A stretch of DNA of 64,000 nt from Enterobacter cloacae. GTDB taxonomy: Bacteria; Pseudomonadota; Gammaproteobacteria; Enterobacterales; Enterobacteriaceae. The position numbers and the translations under genes are program-made. The stretch is taken from contig AP022133.1 in assembly GCA_014169315.1 (NCBI GenBank), forward strand, positions 1,302,001 to 1,366,000, in the 5' to 3' direction. The number at the start of each line of letters is the position of its first letter. Position 1 is the first letter of the stretch. The notes under the pieces were generated by a model. It was not told the DNA's origin and did no database searches. It was given only the letters and a program-made list of their open reading frames with translations. Shown piece after piece: positions 53,490 to 62,241 of the stretch.

Positions 53490-55218
53490 CGGTATGCTCC
53501 TTATCCCAGTCGTGGATGAGGGTGATAAATGCCTGCTCCATCGTTGGGTCGGGCTGGCTGTCGTCTGCGGCCTGCGTTTTGAGCGAGTCCGGTGTACCGT
53601 GGGCAATCAGTTTGCCGCGATAGACCAGCCCGATGCGGTCGCAGTATTCCGCTTCATCCATGAAGTGGGTAGTGACCATCACCGTCACCCCTTTTTCCAC
53701 CATGCTGTTGATGTGCAACCAGAACTCGCGACGGGTGAGGGGATCCACGCCCGAGGTCGGCTCATCGAGAAACAGAATATCCGGTTCATGCATCAGCGAG
53801 CAGGCCAGCGCCAGCCGCTGTTTGAATCCAAGCGGCAGTTCGTCGGTGGCGTGGGACGCTATGTTCGACAGGCCAAAGGCCTCACACATGCGGCTGATTT
53901 TCTCGTTTTGCGCCCGTCCGCGCAGGCCGTAAACGCCGGAGAAAAAGCGCAGGTTTTGCTCGACCGTCAGGTTGCCGTACAGCGAGAATTTCTGCGCCAT
54001 ATAACCCAGATGCTGACGCGCTTTACCGGAGCTGACCTTCAGATCCATATCCAGCACCAGCGCTTTGCCGGAGGTGGGGACCAGCAGCCCACACATCATC
54101 TTAAAGGTGGTGGATTTTCCTGCCCCGTTTGGGCCGAGCAGGCCAAAAATCTCACCGCGCTTCACGGCGAAATTGACGTTATCGGTGGCAGCAAAATCGC
54201 CGAACTTCTTCGTGAGGGATTTCGCTTCGATCACCGTTTCACCGGGCGTACCGTCGACCGTGTGCAGGATAGCGCCCAGTGGTGATTCCGATGTGCCCGC
54301 GCCGCCCAGCAGATCGATAAACGCATCTTCAAAGCGTGGCGCTGTCTCTTCAAGGTCTATTTCCGGTATGCCCGGTGCGTGGCGAATATCCGCTGCCGTG
54401 GCCCCTTTTTTGAGGATCACGCGCACGGAGCGGCCCTGAATCATCCCGTCGCTGACCAGCGGTAGCCTGAGCACCCGCTGCAGCAGCTTGCGGTTGGACT
54501 CCTGCGGGCTGTGCAGCAGGAAGCTGCGTCCGGCCATGCTTTGCGTCAGCGTTGTGGGTTCACCCTGGTAGAGCAGTTCGCCTTCGTTCATCAGCAGCAC
54601 GTCGCGGCATTGCTCGGCTTCATCGAGATAAGAGGTGCTCCAGAGGATCAGCATTCCGTCACCTGCCAGTTCATGCACCATCTGCCACAGTTCGCGGCGT
54701 GAAATCGGGTCGACACCCACGCCGGGTTCATCCAGCAGCAGCACCTTCGGCTCTCCCACCAGTGTACAGGCCAGCCCCAGCTTCTGCTTCATCCCGCCGG
54801 AGAGCTTGCCTGCCAGCCGGCCAGTGAATGGGCCAAGTGAGGTAAATTCCAGCAGACGAGCGAAGGTTTTTTGCCGGGTCTCACCGGTAACGCTGCGCAG
54901 GTCGGCGTACAGATTCAGGTTTTCCATCACCGTCAGGTCTTCATACAGACCAAATTTCTGTGGCATATAACCCAGCATGGCGTGGAGCGCACTGTCGTCG
55001 TGGATGGGGTCGAGGCCGAGTACGCTGGCGCTGCCGTCATCGGGCTTCAGTAGCCCCGCCAGCATTCGCATCAGCGTGGTTTTGCCTGCACCATCCGGGC
55101 CGACCAGCCCGGTCACATAGCCTTTCTGGATGGTACAGTTCAGCGGGGCAACGGCCGGTTTATCCAGGCCCGCGAAGCGTTTTACCAGATTGTTGAGCTG
55201 GATAACCGTGTCATTCAT
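53479..55218 (-). CDS. ybhF: Fused double ABC ATPase YbhF
   Basis: 579 residues with two complete ATPase domains. The first has [26 protein letters not shown] and [13 protein letters not shown]. The second has [14 protein letters not shown], a degenerate signature [12 protein letters not shown] and [13 protein letters not shown]. It powers YbhRS with the adaptor YbhG. Its start overlaps the ybhG end by 8 bp. Confidence 0.97.
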   Translation of the reverse strand: MNDTVIQLNNLVKRFAGLDKPAVAPLNCTIQKGYVTGLVGPDGAGKTTLMRMLAGLLKPDDGSASVLGLDPIHDDSALHAMLGYMPQKFGLYEDLTVMENLNLYADLRSVTGETRQKTFARLLEFTSLGPFTGRLAGKLSGGMKQKLGLACTLVGEPKVLLLDEPGVGVDPISRRELWQMVHELAGDGMLILWSTSYLDEAEQCRDVLLMNEGELLYQGEPTTLTQSMAGRSFLLHSPQESNRKLLQRVLRLPLVSDGMIQGRSVRVILKKGATAADIRHAPGIPEIDLEETAPRFEDAFIDLLGGAGTSESPLGAILHTVDGTPGETVIEAKSLTKKFGDFAATDNVNFAVKRGEIFGLLGPNGAGKSTTFKMMCGLLVPTSGKALVLDMDLKVSSGKARQHLGYMAQKFSLYGNLTVEQNLRFFSGVYGLRGRAQNEKISRMCEAFGLSNIASHATDELPLGFKQRLALACSLMHEPDILFLDEPTSGVDPLTRREFWLHINSMVEKGVTVMVTTHFMDEAEYCDRIGLVYRGKLIAHGTPDSLKTQAADDSQPDPTMEQAFITLIHDWDKEHTDAQ

Positions 55219-56206
55219 GTCGTTTCCCGTCGTTGAATTTTACGGTTACCGGCATACCCTGGCGCAGGGCGTCGTCGGCATCGGTCACGATGATGCGCAG
55301 GCGGTACACCAGAGCGGTACGCAGATCCGGTGTTTCAACGGTTTTTGGCGTGAACTCGGCAGTCGGGGAGACAAACCCGACGATGCCGTGATACGGCTTG
55401 TCCGGGCGACCGTCGGTATAGAGCAGCAGCTCCCGGCCCGGCTGCACCTGGCCGAGGCTGGGTTCATCAATGTAGGCGCGTACCCACACCGGACGGGTCA
55501 GTGACAGTGTTAAGACGGTACTGCCCGCGCTTAACATGCTGCCTGGTTCCACGGCGCGGGTCATCAGCGTGCCGTCAGAGGGGGCAACCAGTGTGGTATC
55601 GTGCAGATCCAGTTCCGCCTGGGCCAGCTGCGCCTGTGCCTGTTCAAGGCTGGCTTTTGCCTGAGCAATATTCTGCGGGCGGTTACCGGTATGGTACTGG
55701 CTTAATTTATCCTGTGCGGATTTCAGTGTTGCCTGCGCCTGGTCGCGGGAGGAACGCGCATTTTCCAGGTCATTGGCTGAAATCGTGCGACTTTTCCACA
55801 ACCCTTGCTGACGCGCATAGAAGTTCTGCGCATAGTCATAGGCCGCCTGTGCCTGTTTAACGGCTGCGGCGGCTTGGGCAATCTCTTCATCGCGATAGCC
55901 TGCCAGCATCAGGTCATACTGCGCCTGAGCGACAGACACCCCTGCCTTTGCCTGCATCAGCGCATTCTCGTATGGCGCTTTGTCCAGCATTCCCAGCATC
56001 TGCCCGCTTTTAATGGTATCGCCTTCGTCCACGGTGAGCGACGCCAGACGACCACCGACGCGGAAGCTCATGTTCACGGTACGAATATCGACATTGCCAT
56101 ACAGCGTCAGGCCTTTGTCCTGATGGCTCTGATACCACAGCCAGCCACCAACACCTGCGGCAAGCAGAACAACAACCACCAGAATGATGGCGACAGGTTT
56201 TTTCAT
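55211..56206 (-). CDS. ybhG: HlyD-family membrane-fusion protein YbhG
   Basis: 331 residues. N-terminal signal-anchor ([21 protein letters not shown]), a lipoyl half ([20 protein letters not shown]), a long coiled-coil hairpin rich in Ala and Gln (residues ~85-205), the second lipoyl half ([15 protein letters not shown]) and a beta-barrel. It links the inner-membrane ABC pump to the periplasm or an outer-membrane channel. It overlaps cecR by 4 bp. Confidence 0.96.
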   Translation of the reverse strand: MKKPVAIILVVVVLLAAGVGGWLWYQSHQDKGLTLYGNVDIRTVNMSFRVGGRLASLTVDEGDTIKSGQMLGMLDKAPYENALMQAKAGVSVAQAQYDLMLAGYRDEEIAQAAAAVKQAQAAYDYAQNFYARQQGLWKSRTISANDLENARSSRDQAQATLKSAQDKLSQYHTGNRPQNIAQAKASLEQAQAQLAQAELDLHDTTLVAPSDGTLMTRAVEPGSMLSAGSTVLTLSLTRPVWVRAYIDEPSLGQVQPGRELLLYTDGRPDKPYHGIVGFVSPTAEFTPKTVETPDLRTALVYRLRIIVTDADDALRQGMPVTVKFNDGKRHE

Positions 56207-56880
56207 GACTTCAGGCTCCTTTGCGTTAAGCCTTGCAGGATCAGATCGAGATGACAGGTGATGACCTGGCTAATCTGCGCGGCTTTATCCTCATCAAATT
56301 GTGTCCAGCCAGTACGTAGCAGGATAGTTTCCCGCCCCAGACGAAAGGCGAGCACTTCGCCCAGCAGGGCGTGGGTATGCAAGATGGTTTCTGTATCGTT
56401 GGCATCACGCCCGGTATAGGCCGCAATAAGCCGGGCCAGGTGGGTGTGCATCGGGGCAATGACCTGATCGTGAACCAGCTGATAGGCCGCAGTGGGGGAG
56501 AGCTGCTCACGGGAGATAAATTTACTCAGGTTCAGCGTATCGTCATGCGTCAACAGGCGGATCATATTGTGACAGGCATTGAGGATAAGCTGACGAATAG
56601 CGGCACGATCGGGTGACGGCTGGCTGAACAGCCTGGAGGCCTCGTCAATGTGCGGGCGAAAATTCGTGCCGATAAAATCGGCGATCGACTGCGCGCAGGC
56701 GAGGTACAAATCCTCTTTTGAGCCAAAATAGTAAGTAATGGCCGCAATGTTCTGCCCGGCCTGCGCGGCGGTATCACGCGTGGTGGCATGTAACCCATAC
56801 TCACCAAACTGCGCCAGTGCGGCGGCGATAAGCTGGCTTTTGGCCTGTTCACCTTTAGAGGTGGTCGGGGTTATATTCAT
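56203..56880 (-). CDS. cecR: TetR-family regulator CecR
   Basis: 225 residues. The N-terminal TetR helix-turn-helix is [46 protein letters not shown]; the rest is a DUF1956-type ligand domain. In E. coli CecR (YbiH) represses its own operon and the divergent rhlE. The perfect palindrome 15 bp upstream fits such control. First gene of the ybhGFSR operon. Confidence 0.96.
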   Translation of the reverse strand: MNITPTTSKGEQAKSQLIAAALAQFGEYGLHATTRDTAAQAGQNIAAITYYFGSKEDLYLACAQSIADFIGTNFRPHIDEASRLFSQPSPDRAAIRQLILNACHNMIRLLTHDDTLNLSKFISREQLSPTAAYQLVHDQVIAPMHTHLARLIAAYTGRDANDTETILHTHALLGEVLAFRLGRETILLRTGWTQFDEDKAAQISQVITCHLDLILQGLTQRSLKS

Positions 56881-56894
56881 GGCGGCATTAAAAA

Positions 56895-56914
56895 TTAATC
56901 AATCGATTGATTAA
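56895..56914. promoter_or_regulatory. CecR operator palindrome between cecR and rhlE
   Basis: TTAATCAATCGATTGATTAA is a perfect 20-bp palindrome directly upstream of cecR and about 175 bp before rhlE, as expected for a dimeric TetR-type repressor site. Confidence 0.9.
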
Positions 56915-57088
56915 GATTATGCCTTATTCGCAGTATCGTCGAGGGCGTGCTGAGGGATATTTTATGCGCCATGTCACAAAAGCTGCTACACTCCGCTGCT
57001 TCGCGACATTGTGGTTTTTGTCCTCTCCTTTATCGTTATATCTCCCTGAAAACTACACCTGTGACGGTCGGGGCGGTTCGGAGTTTTT

Positions 57089-58471
57089 ATGTCTTTTGAT
57101 TCCCTTGGCCTGAACCCGGAAATCCTGCGTGCAATTGCAGAGCAGGGTTACCTCGAGCCAACCCCGATCCAGAAGCAGGCGATCCCTGCCGTGCTGGAAG
57201 GCCGCGACCTGATGGCCAGTGCTCAGACCGGTACCGGTAAAACCGCAGGCTTTACTCTGCCGCTGTTAGAGCTGCTGGTAAAAAACCAGCCGCACGCGAA
57301 AGGCCGCCGTCCGGTTCGGGCGCTGATCCTCACGCCAACCCGTGAACTGGCCGCGCAAATTGGTGAGAACGTGCGTGAGTACAGCCGCTATCTCAACATT
57401 CGCTCGCTGGTGGTTTTCGGTGGGGTGAGCATCAACCCGCAGATGATGAAATTGCGTGGTGGTGTGGACGTGCTGGTGGCAACGCCGGGCCGTCTGCTGG
57501 ATCTGGAACACCAAAACGCGGTGAAGCTGGATCAAATTGAAATTCTGGTGCTGGACGAAGCCGACCGCATGCTGGACATGGGCTTTATCCACGATATCCG
57601 CCGCGTGCTGGCTAAGCTGCCACCGCGTCGTCAGAACCTGTTGTTCTCTGCGACCTTCTCCGACGACATCAAGGCACTTGCTGAAAAGCTGCTGCACAAC
57701 CCGCTGGAAATCGAAGTAGCGCGTCGTAACACCGCCTCTGAGCAGGTCACGCAGCACGTACACTTTGTTGATAAAAAGCGTAAGCGGGAACTGCTTTCCC
57801 AGATGATTGGCCAGGGTAACTGGCAGCAGGTGCTGGTCTTTACCCGTACCAAGCACGGTGCAAACCACCTGGCAGAGCAGCTGAACAAAGACGGCATTCG
57901 CAGTGCGGCGATCCACGGCAACAAGAGCCAGGGGGCACGTACCCGCGCGCTGGCTGATTTCAAATCCGGTGATATCCGCGTGCTGGTGGCCACCGACATT
58001 GCCGCGCGTGGCCTGGACATTGAAGAGCTGCCACACGTGGTGAACTATGAGCTGCCAAACGTGCCGGAAGATTACGTACACCGTATTGGTCGTACCGGCC
58101 GCGCGGCGGCCACCGGTGAAGCGCTCTCTCTGGTGTGTGTCGATGAACACAAACTGTTGCGCGACATTGAGCGTCTGCTGAAAAAAGAGATCCCGCGTAT
58201 CGAAACCCCGGGCTATGAAGTGGATCCATCCATCAAAGCGGAGCCGATCCAGAACGGTCGTCAGGGCGGTGGTCGCGGTCAGGGTGGCGGCGGTCGTGGT
58301 CAGCAACCGCGTCGCTCTGAAGGCGGTGCGCCAAAATCATCCGCTAAACCTCCGCGTCGTAACAACGATGCTAAACCGGCGGGTGAAAACCCGTGGCGCA
58401 GTGGTGAAGGGAAACCGGCAGGGGAAGGGCAGCGCCGACGCCGCCCGCGTAAACCTGCTAACGCGCAGTAA
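57089..58471 (+). CDS. rhlE: DEAD-box ATP-dependent RNA helicase RhlE
   Basis: 460 residues. Helicase motifs in order: Q-motif [64 protein letters not shown] and HRIGRTGRA. The C-terminal ~80 residues are Gly/Arg-rich ([13 protein letters not shown]) and basic, for RNA binding. It takes part in ribosome maturation and mRNA turnover. GGAG precedes ATG 57,089; transcription diverges from cecR. Confidence 0.98.
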   Translation: MSFDSLGLNPEILRAIAEQGYLEPTPIQKQAIPAVLEGRDLMASAQTGTGKTAGFTLPLLELLVKNQPHAKGRRPVRALILTPTRELAAQIGENVREYSRYLNIRSLVVFGGVSINPQMMKLRGGVDVLVATPGRLLDLEHQNAVKLDQIEILVLDEADRMLDMGFIHDIRRVLAKLPPRRQNLLFSATFSDDIKALAEKLLHNPLEIEVARRNTASEQVTQHVHFVDKKRKRELLSQMIGQGNWQQVLVFTRTKHGANHLAEQLNKDGIRSAAIHGNKSQGARTRALADFKSGDIRVLVATDIAARGLDIEELPHVVNYELPNVPEDYVHRIGRTGRAAATGEALSLVCVDEHKLLRDIERLLKKEIPRIETPGYEVDPSIKAEPIQNGRQGGGRGQGGGGRGQQPRRSEGGAPKSSAKPPRRNNDAKPAGENPWRSGEGKPAGEGQRRRRPRKPANAQ

Positions 58472-58476
58472 TCTGG

Positions 58477-58508
58477 AAGCCCGGCAGTAAAGCCGGGCTT
58501 TTCTTTTT
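58477..58508 (+). terminator. rhlE terminator
   Basis: AAGCCCGGC (58,477-58,485), loop AGTAAA, GCCGGGCTT (58,492-58,500), then TTCTTTTT. Confidence 0.93.
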
Positions 58509-58534
58509 GCGGCAACGGAAAGAAAGTGCCACAA

Positions 58535-58554
58535 TAGTGGCTGTTTATACAGTA
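58535..58554. promoter_or_regulatory. LexA (SOS) box of dinG
   Basis: TAGTGGCTGTTTATACAGTA resembles the E. coli dinG SOS box (which reads TTG, N10, CAG). Here GTG at 58,537, ten bases, then CAG at 58,550-58,552. It lies just before the dinG start, and one half deviates from consensus. Confidence 0.7.
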
Positions 58555-58568
58555 TTTCAGGTTTTCCG

Positions 58569-60746
58569 ATGGCTTTAACCGCGGCGCTCAAAGCGCAAAT
58601 TGGTGCCTGGTATAAGGCGCTACAACAACAGATCCCCGATTTTATCCCCCGAGCGCCACAGCGGCAGATGATTGCTGACGTGGCAAAAACGCTTGCCGGG
58701 GACGACGGACGACATCTGGCGATTGAAGCCCCGACGGGCGTCGGGAAAACCCTTTCCTATCTGATCCCGGGCATTGCCATTGCGCGGGAAGAACAAAAGA
58801 CGCTGGTGGTCAGCACCGCCAATGTGGCGCTGCAGGATCAGATCTACAGCAAAGACTTGCCTCTGCTGCGCAAAATTATTCCCGAACTGCGTTTTACCGC
58901 CGCTTTTGGTCGCGGGCGTTATGTCTGCCCACGCAACCTGGCGGCGCTCGCCAGTAGCGAACCCACCCAGCAGGATCTGCTGGCGTTTCTCGATGATGAA
59001 CTGACGCCAAACAATAAGGCTGAACAGGATCGGTGTGCGAAGCTGAAAGCCGATCTCGACAGCTACAAATGGGATGGACTGCGCGATCATACCAATCAGG
59101 CGATTGACGACGACTTGTGGCGCAGGCTCAGCACTGATAAAGCCAGTTGTCTGAACCGCAACTGTCACTACTATCGTGAGTGCCCGTTTTTTGTTGCACG
59201 GCGTGAAATTCAGGAAGCAGAAGTGGTGGTGGCAAACCATGCTCTGGTCATGGCCGCGCTGGAGAGTGAAGCGGTCCTGCCGGAACCCAAAAACTTGTTG
59301 CTGGTGCTCGATGAAGGCCATCATCTGCCTGATGTGGCGCGGGATGCGCTGGAGATGAGCGCTGAAATTACCGCCCCGTGGTTCCGTCTACAGCTCGACC
59401 TGTTCTGCAAGCTGGTGGCAACCTGCATGGAGCAGTTCCGCCCGAAAACTACGCCGCCGCTGGCGGTGCCTGAGCGGCTGAGCGAGCACTGTGAAGAGGG
59501 GTACACGCTCATTTCGTCACTGAACAATATCCTGAACCTTTACCTTCCGGCGACGCAGGAAGCGGAGCACCGCTTTGCCATGGGCGAACTGCCGGAAGAG
59601 GTGATGGAGATTTGCCAGCAGCTGGCAAAGCATCTTGAAAAGCTGCGCGGGCTGGCGGAGATGTTCTTAAACGATCTCAGTGAGAAAACGGGCACCCATG
59701 ACGTGGTGCGTCTGCATCGCGTGTTGTTGCAGATGAACCGCGCACTCGGCATGTTCGAAGCGCAAAGCAAGCTCTGGCGACTGGCCTCCATGGCACAGGC
59801 CTCCGGCGCACCGGTCACCAAATGGGCCACCCGTGAAGCGAAAGACGGGCAGGTACATCTTTTCTTCCACTGCGTGGGCATTCGCGTGGCCGACCAGCTG
59901 GAAAAGCTCATCTGGCGCAGCGTACCACATGTGGTGGTGACCTCTGCGACGCTGCGCTCCCTGAACAGCTTCTCCCGTTTGCAGGAGATGAGCGGTCTGA
60001 GAGAAAAAGCTGGCGACCGCTTTGTGGCGCTGGACTCACCGTTTAATCACTGCGAGCAGGGTAAGCTGGTGATCCCGCGTATGAAGTACGAGCCGCTTAT
60101 CGACAACGAAGAGCAGCACATTGCTGAGATGGCGGCCTATTTTCGCGAACAGGTAGAGAGCAAAAAATACCCTGGCATGCTGGTGTTGTTTGCCAGCGGA
60201 CGTGCGATGCAGCGTTTTCTGGAACACGTCACCGACCTGCGTTTACTCCTGCTTGTTCAGGGCGACCAGCCGCGCTATCGGCTGGTTGAGTTACACCGCA
60301 AACGCATTGATAACGGTGAGCGCAGTGTGCTGGTGGGGTTGCAGTCTTTCGCCGAAGGTCTGGATCTGAAGGGGGATTACCTCACTCAGGTACATATCCA
60401 CAAGATAGCCTTCCCGCCCATCGACAGCCCGGTGGTGATCACCGAAGGAGAGTGGCTGAAAAGCCTGAATCGCTATCCGTTTGAGGTGCAAAGTCTGCCC
60501 GCTGCGTCGTTTAACCTGATTCAACAGGTGGGGCGTCTGATCCGTAGCCACGGCTGCTGGGGAGAGGTGGTGATTTATGATAAACGGTTGCTTACCAAAA
60601 ACTACGGTCAGCGGTTATTGAATGCGTTGCCCGTTTTCCCCATCGAGCAACCGGAGGTGCCTGAGGTAAAAAAACGCCCGGCACAACGGGCTGCGGGGCG
60701 TAAAAAAAGCATCCGTACCAGGGGGCGCAGCCCTACTGGTAAGTAA
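58569..60746 (+). CDS. dinG: ATP-dependent DNA helicase DinG
   Basis: 725 residues, XPD-like superfamily 2 helicase. Walker A is EAPTGVGKTLSYLIPG. The four iron-sulfur-cluster cysteines are in RYVCPRN and CLNRNCHYYRECPFF. LVLDEGHHLPD is the DEAH-type motif II, and FNLIQQVGRLIRS motif VI. It unwinds R-loops, D-loops and G-quadruplexes during repair. The last ~25 residues are strongly basic (KKRPAQRAAGRKKSIRTRGR), slightly longer than in E. coli. The 3' end overlaps the convergent fimbrial subunit gene by 14 bp. Confidence 0.97.
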   Translation: MALTAALKAQIGAWYKALQQQIPDFIPRAPQRQMIADVAKTLAGDDGRHLAIEAPTGVGKTLSYLIPGIAIAREEQKTLVVSTANVALQDQIYSKDLPLLRKIIPELRFTAAFGRGRYVCPRNLAALASSEPTQQDLLAFLDDELTPNNKAEQDRCAKLKADLDSYKWDGLRDHTNQAIDDDLWRRLSTDKASCLNRNCHYYRECPFFVARREIQEAEVVVANHALVMAALESEAVLPEPKNLLLVLDEGHHLPDVARDALEMSAEITAPWFRLQLDLFCKLVATCMEQFRPKTTPPLAVPERLSEHCEEGYTLISSLNNILNLYLPATQEAEHRFAMGELPEEVMEICQQLAKHLEKLRGLAEMFLNDLSEKTGTHDVVRLHRVLLQMNRALGMFEAQSKLWRLASMAQASGAPVTKWATREAKDGQVHLFFHCVGIRVADQLEKLIWRSVPHVVVTSATLRSLNSFSRLQEMSGLREKAGDRFVALDSPFNHCEQGKLVIPRMKYEPLIDNEEQHIAEMAAYFREQVESKKYPGMLVLFASGRAMQRFLEHVTDLRLLLLVQGDQPRYRLVELHRKRIDNGERSVLVGLQSFAEGLDLKGDYLTQVHIHKIAFPPIDSPVVITEGEWLKSLNRYPFEVQSLPAASFNLIQQVGRLIRSHGCWGEVVIYDKRLLTKNYGQRLLNALPVFPIEQPEVPEVKKRPAQRAAGRKKSIRTRGRSPTGK

Positions 60747-61236
60747 AGGTCACCTGTACGATGCTGTTGAATGTGCCGGCAGTGACGGGCATCGAGGTGG
60801 CGTAATAACGCGCAGCTAAGGGGAAGTCTGCCGTATGATCGCTTTGATTAATCAGCACGCTAAAACTGGCCTCCGGGGCGATAAGCATTTTATCCGGGCG
60901 ATCGGCCAGTTCGAGAGCCAGACCGCCAGCTGTGCCGGTATTCGCAAATTTCGTCGGGTGTGCTCCGTCCGCCTGTCCGTGAAACGTGGCGGTGGCAAGC
61001 GTTGTGGTGACCGGGCATTTCGAGAGCGTCAGATCAACGTTTTTCCAGACTCCCGTGTCACCGATGTCTTTAAAATCCCCGGACGTCGCCTGGCCGAGAT
61101 CGACCGTTAAATTTTGGCTGGCACTGTCTACGGAGCAGGTGTTCGCGAAGATGTTCCCCCGCATCTCTACCTGAATATCGTCCGCAATAGCGTTATACGC
61201 CAGGCCAAAAAGCAAAATCAGAAGATACTTTTTCAT
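60733..61236 (-). CDS. Minor fimbrial subunit (FimF/FimG-like)
   Basis: 167 residues. Signal peptide (KKYLLILLFGLAYNAIA), then a pilin domain with a Cys pair (ANTCSVDS and LSKCPVT). The C-terminal donor/acceptor strand pattern ends in IVQVTFTYQ, with the penultimate Tyr typical of chaperone-usher subunits. It overlaps the preceding adhesin gene by 4 bp and is the last gene of the operon. It runs into the dinG 3' end, so this operon end is tightly packed against the core chromosome. Confidence 0.9.
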   Translation of the reverse strand: MKKYLLILLFGLAYNAIADDIQVEMRGNIFANTCSVDSASQNLTVDLGQATSGDFKDIGDTGVWKNVDLTLSKCPVTTTLATATFHGQADGAHPTKFANTGTAGGLALELADRPDKMLIAPEASFSVLINQSDHTADFPLAARYYATSMPVTAGTFNSIVQVTFTYQ

Positions 61237-62219
61237 TTATAGCCCAGTGTAATGGTGGCAATGCTGTTGGCAGTACCAGGGGTTACGTCGGCGGCTATCT
61301 GCTCATAAGCCACTTCGAAGGGGATCTCCAGCGTCTGGTTGGCCTGTGCCACTGCGGCGGTGTCCCTGTAGGTACCGAAAACAGGGACTTCGCCATCATA
61401 TAACATACGAACTCCCACCCCGGTTGCGACACCAGTTTCTGGGGTCAGTTTGATAACGCCAGGAAAATCTGTCTCGTAGCCATTCGCACTCGTCACCATC
61501 GCTTCAGGCTGAACGGTGTCGGTGCAATTGACGTCAACATAAAACGTTTTACCGGGTGTCAGCGTGCCGGTGCCTGTAAAATCGCTGACCGGGAAATCAC
61601 CTAACGTGATCGTCAGGCTTTTTGGCGATACCGAGCAGGTCACTTCGTTAAATGTGACATTCCCTGCGTAGGAGATAACGTTGGGTTCGCCAATCCCCTC
61701 ATGGCCAAATACGCCAATACCAAACTGGGTTTGTGCCTGAGCCAACATTCCTGATGCGATCTCATTGCTGGTTTTCACCAGCTCAAGTGTGACGTCAAAA
61801 CTGAAGGATTGCTGCCCGTCGCTGGAGACGTAGCCAATGGGGGTGCCGCGAGAATCACACTGTACGCCACCCGCACCACTGATGCGCTGGCCCTTGTCGT
61901 TCATCAACGCGATGCCAATGCCAGGTACGCCCGAGTCATAAACGCCAGTCATGCCCGGGATTTCCGCACCCGTGCCGTAATAGCAGGAGACAATTTCCAG
62001 ACCACTATCGATGTTTTGATCGCAGTTTCCCGCCACATGCACTGTCTGTTCCGAACCGGGAATGATCGCCCCTACAGCCAGCGTTGTGGAGACCGAAATC
62101 GAGGCGACGTTAATCATTTTCGGCATATCCGGAGTGGTACAGGTCGCTTTCGCATGCGGCATAAATAACGCTGCAGTTCCCAGAATCAGTAAAAAAAAGC
62201 ATTGCTTAATCAATTGCAT
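61233..62219 (-). CDS. Two-domain fimbrial tip adhesin-like protein
   Basis: 328 residues from ATG 62,219 (MQLIKQCFFLLILGTAALFM), preceded by an AGG-containing leader; a longer frame upstream lies in the usher end. After the signal peptide there is an N-terminal lectin-like domain (residues ~25-185) with Cys pairs (CTTPDM/NCDQ, SCYYG/QCDSR). A C-terminal pilin domain follows (VTFNEVTCSVSPKSLTITLGDF ... ATITLGYK). The two-domain build and place between usher and minor subunit match FimH-type tip adhesins. The receptor is unknown. Confidence 0.85.
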   Translation of the reverse strand: MQLIKQCFFLLILGTAALFMPHAKATCTTPDMPKMINVASISVSTTLAVGAIIPGSEQTVHVAGNCDQNIDSGLEIVSCYYGTGAEIPGMTGVYDSGVPGIGIALMNDKGQRISGAGGVQCDSRGTPIGYVSSDGQQSFSFDVTLELVKTSNEIASGMLAQAQTQFGIGVFGHEGIGEPNVISYAGNVTFNEVTCSVSPKSLTITLGDFPVSDFTGTGTLTPGKTFYVDVNCTDTVQPEAMVTSANGYETDFPGVIKLTPETGVATGVGVRMLYDGEVPVFGTYRDTAAVAQANQTLEIPFEVAYEQIAADVTPGTANSIATITLGYK

Positions 62220-62241
62220 AATATTTAGCCTGAACGGTGGA

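Noticed and set aside
53440..54285. 281-codon plus-strand frame opposite ybhF
   Set aside because: A shadow of the conserved ybhF gene; composition is not protein-like.
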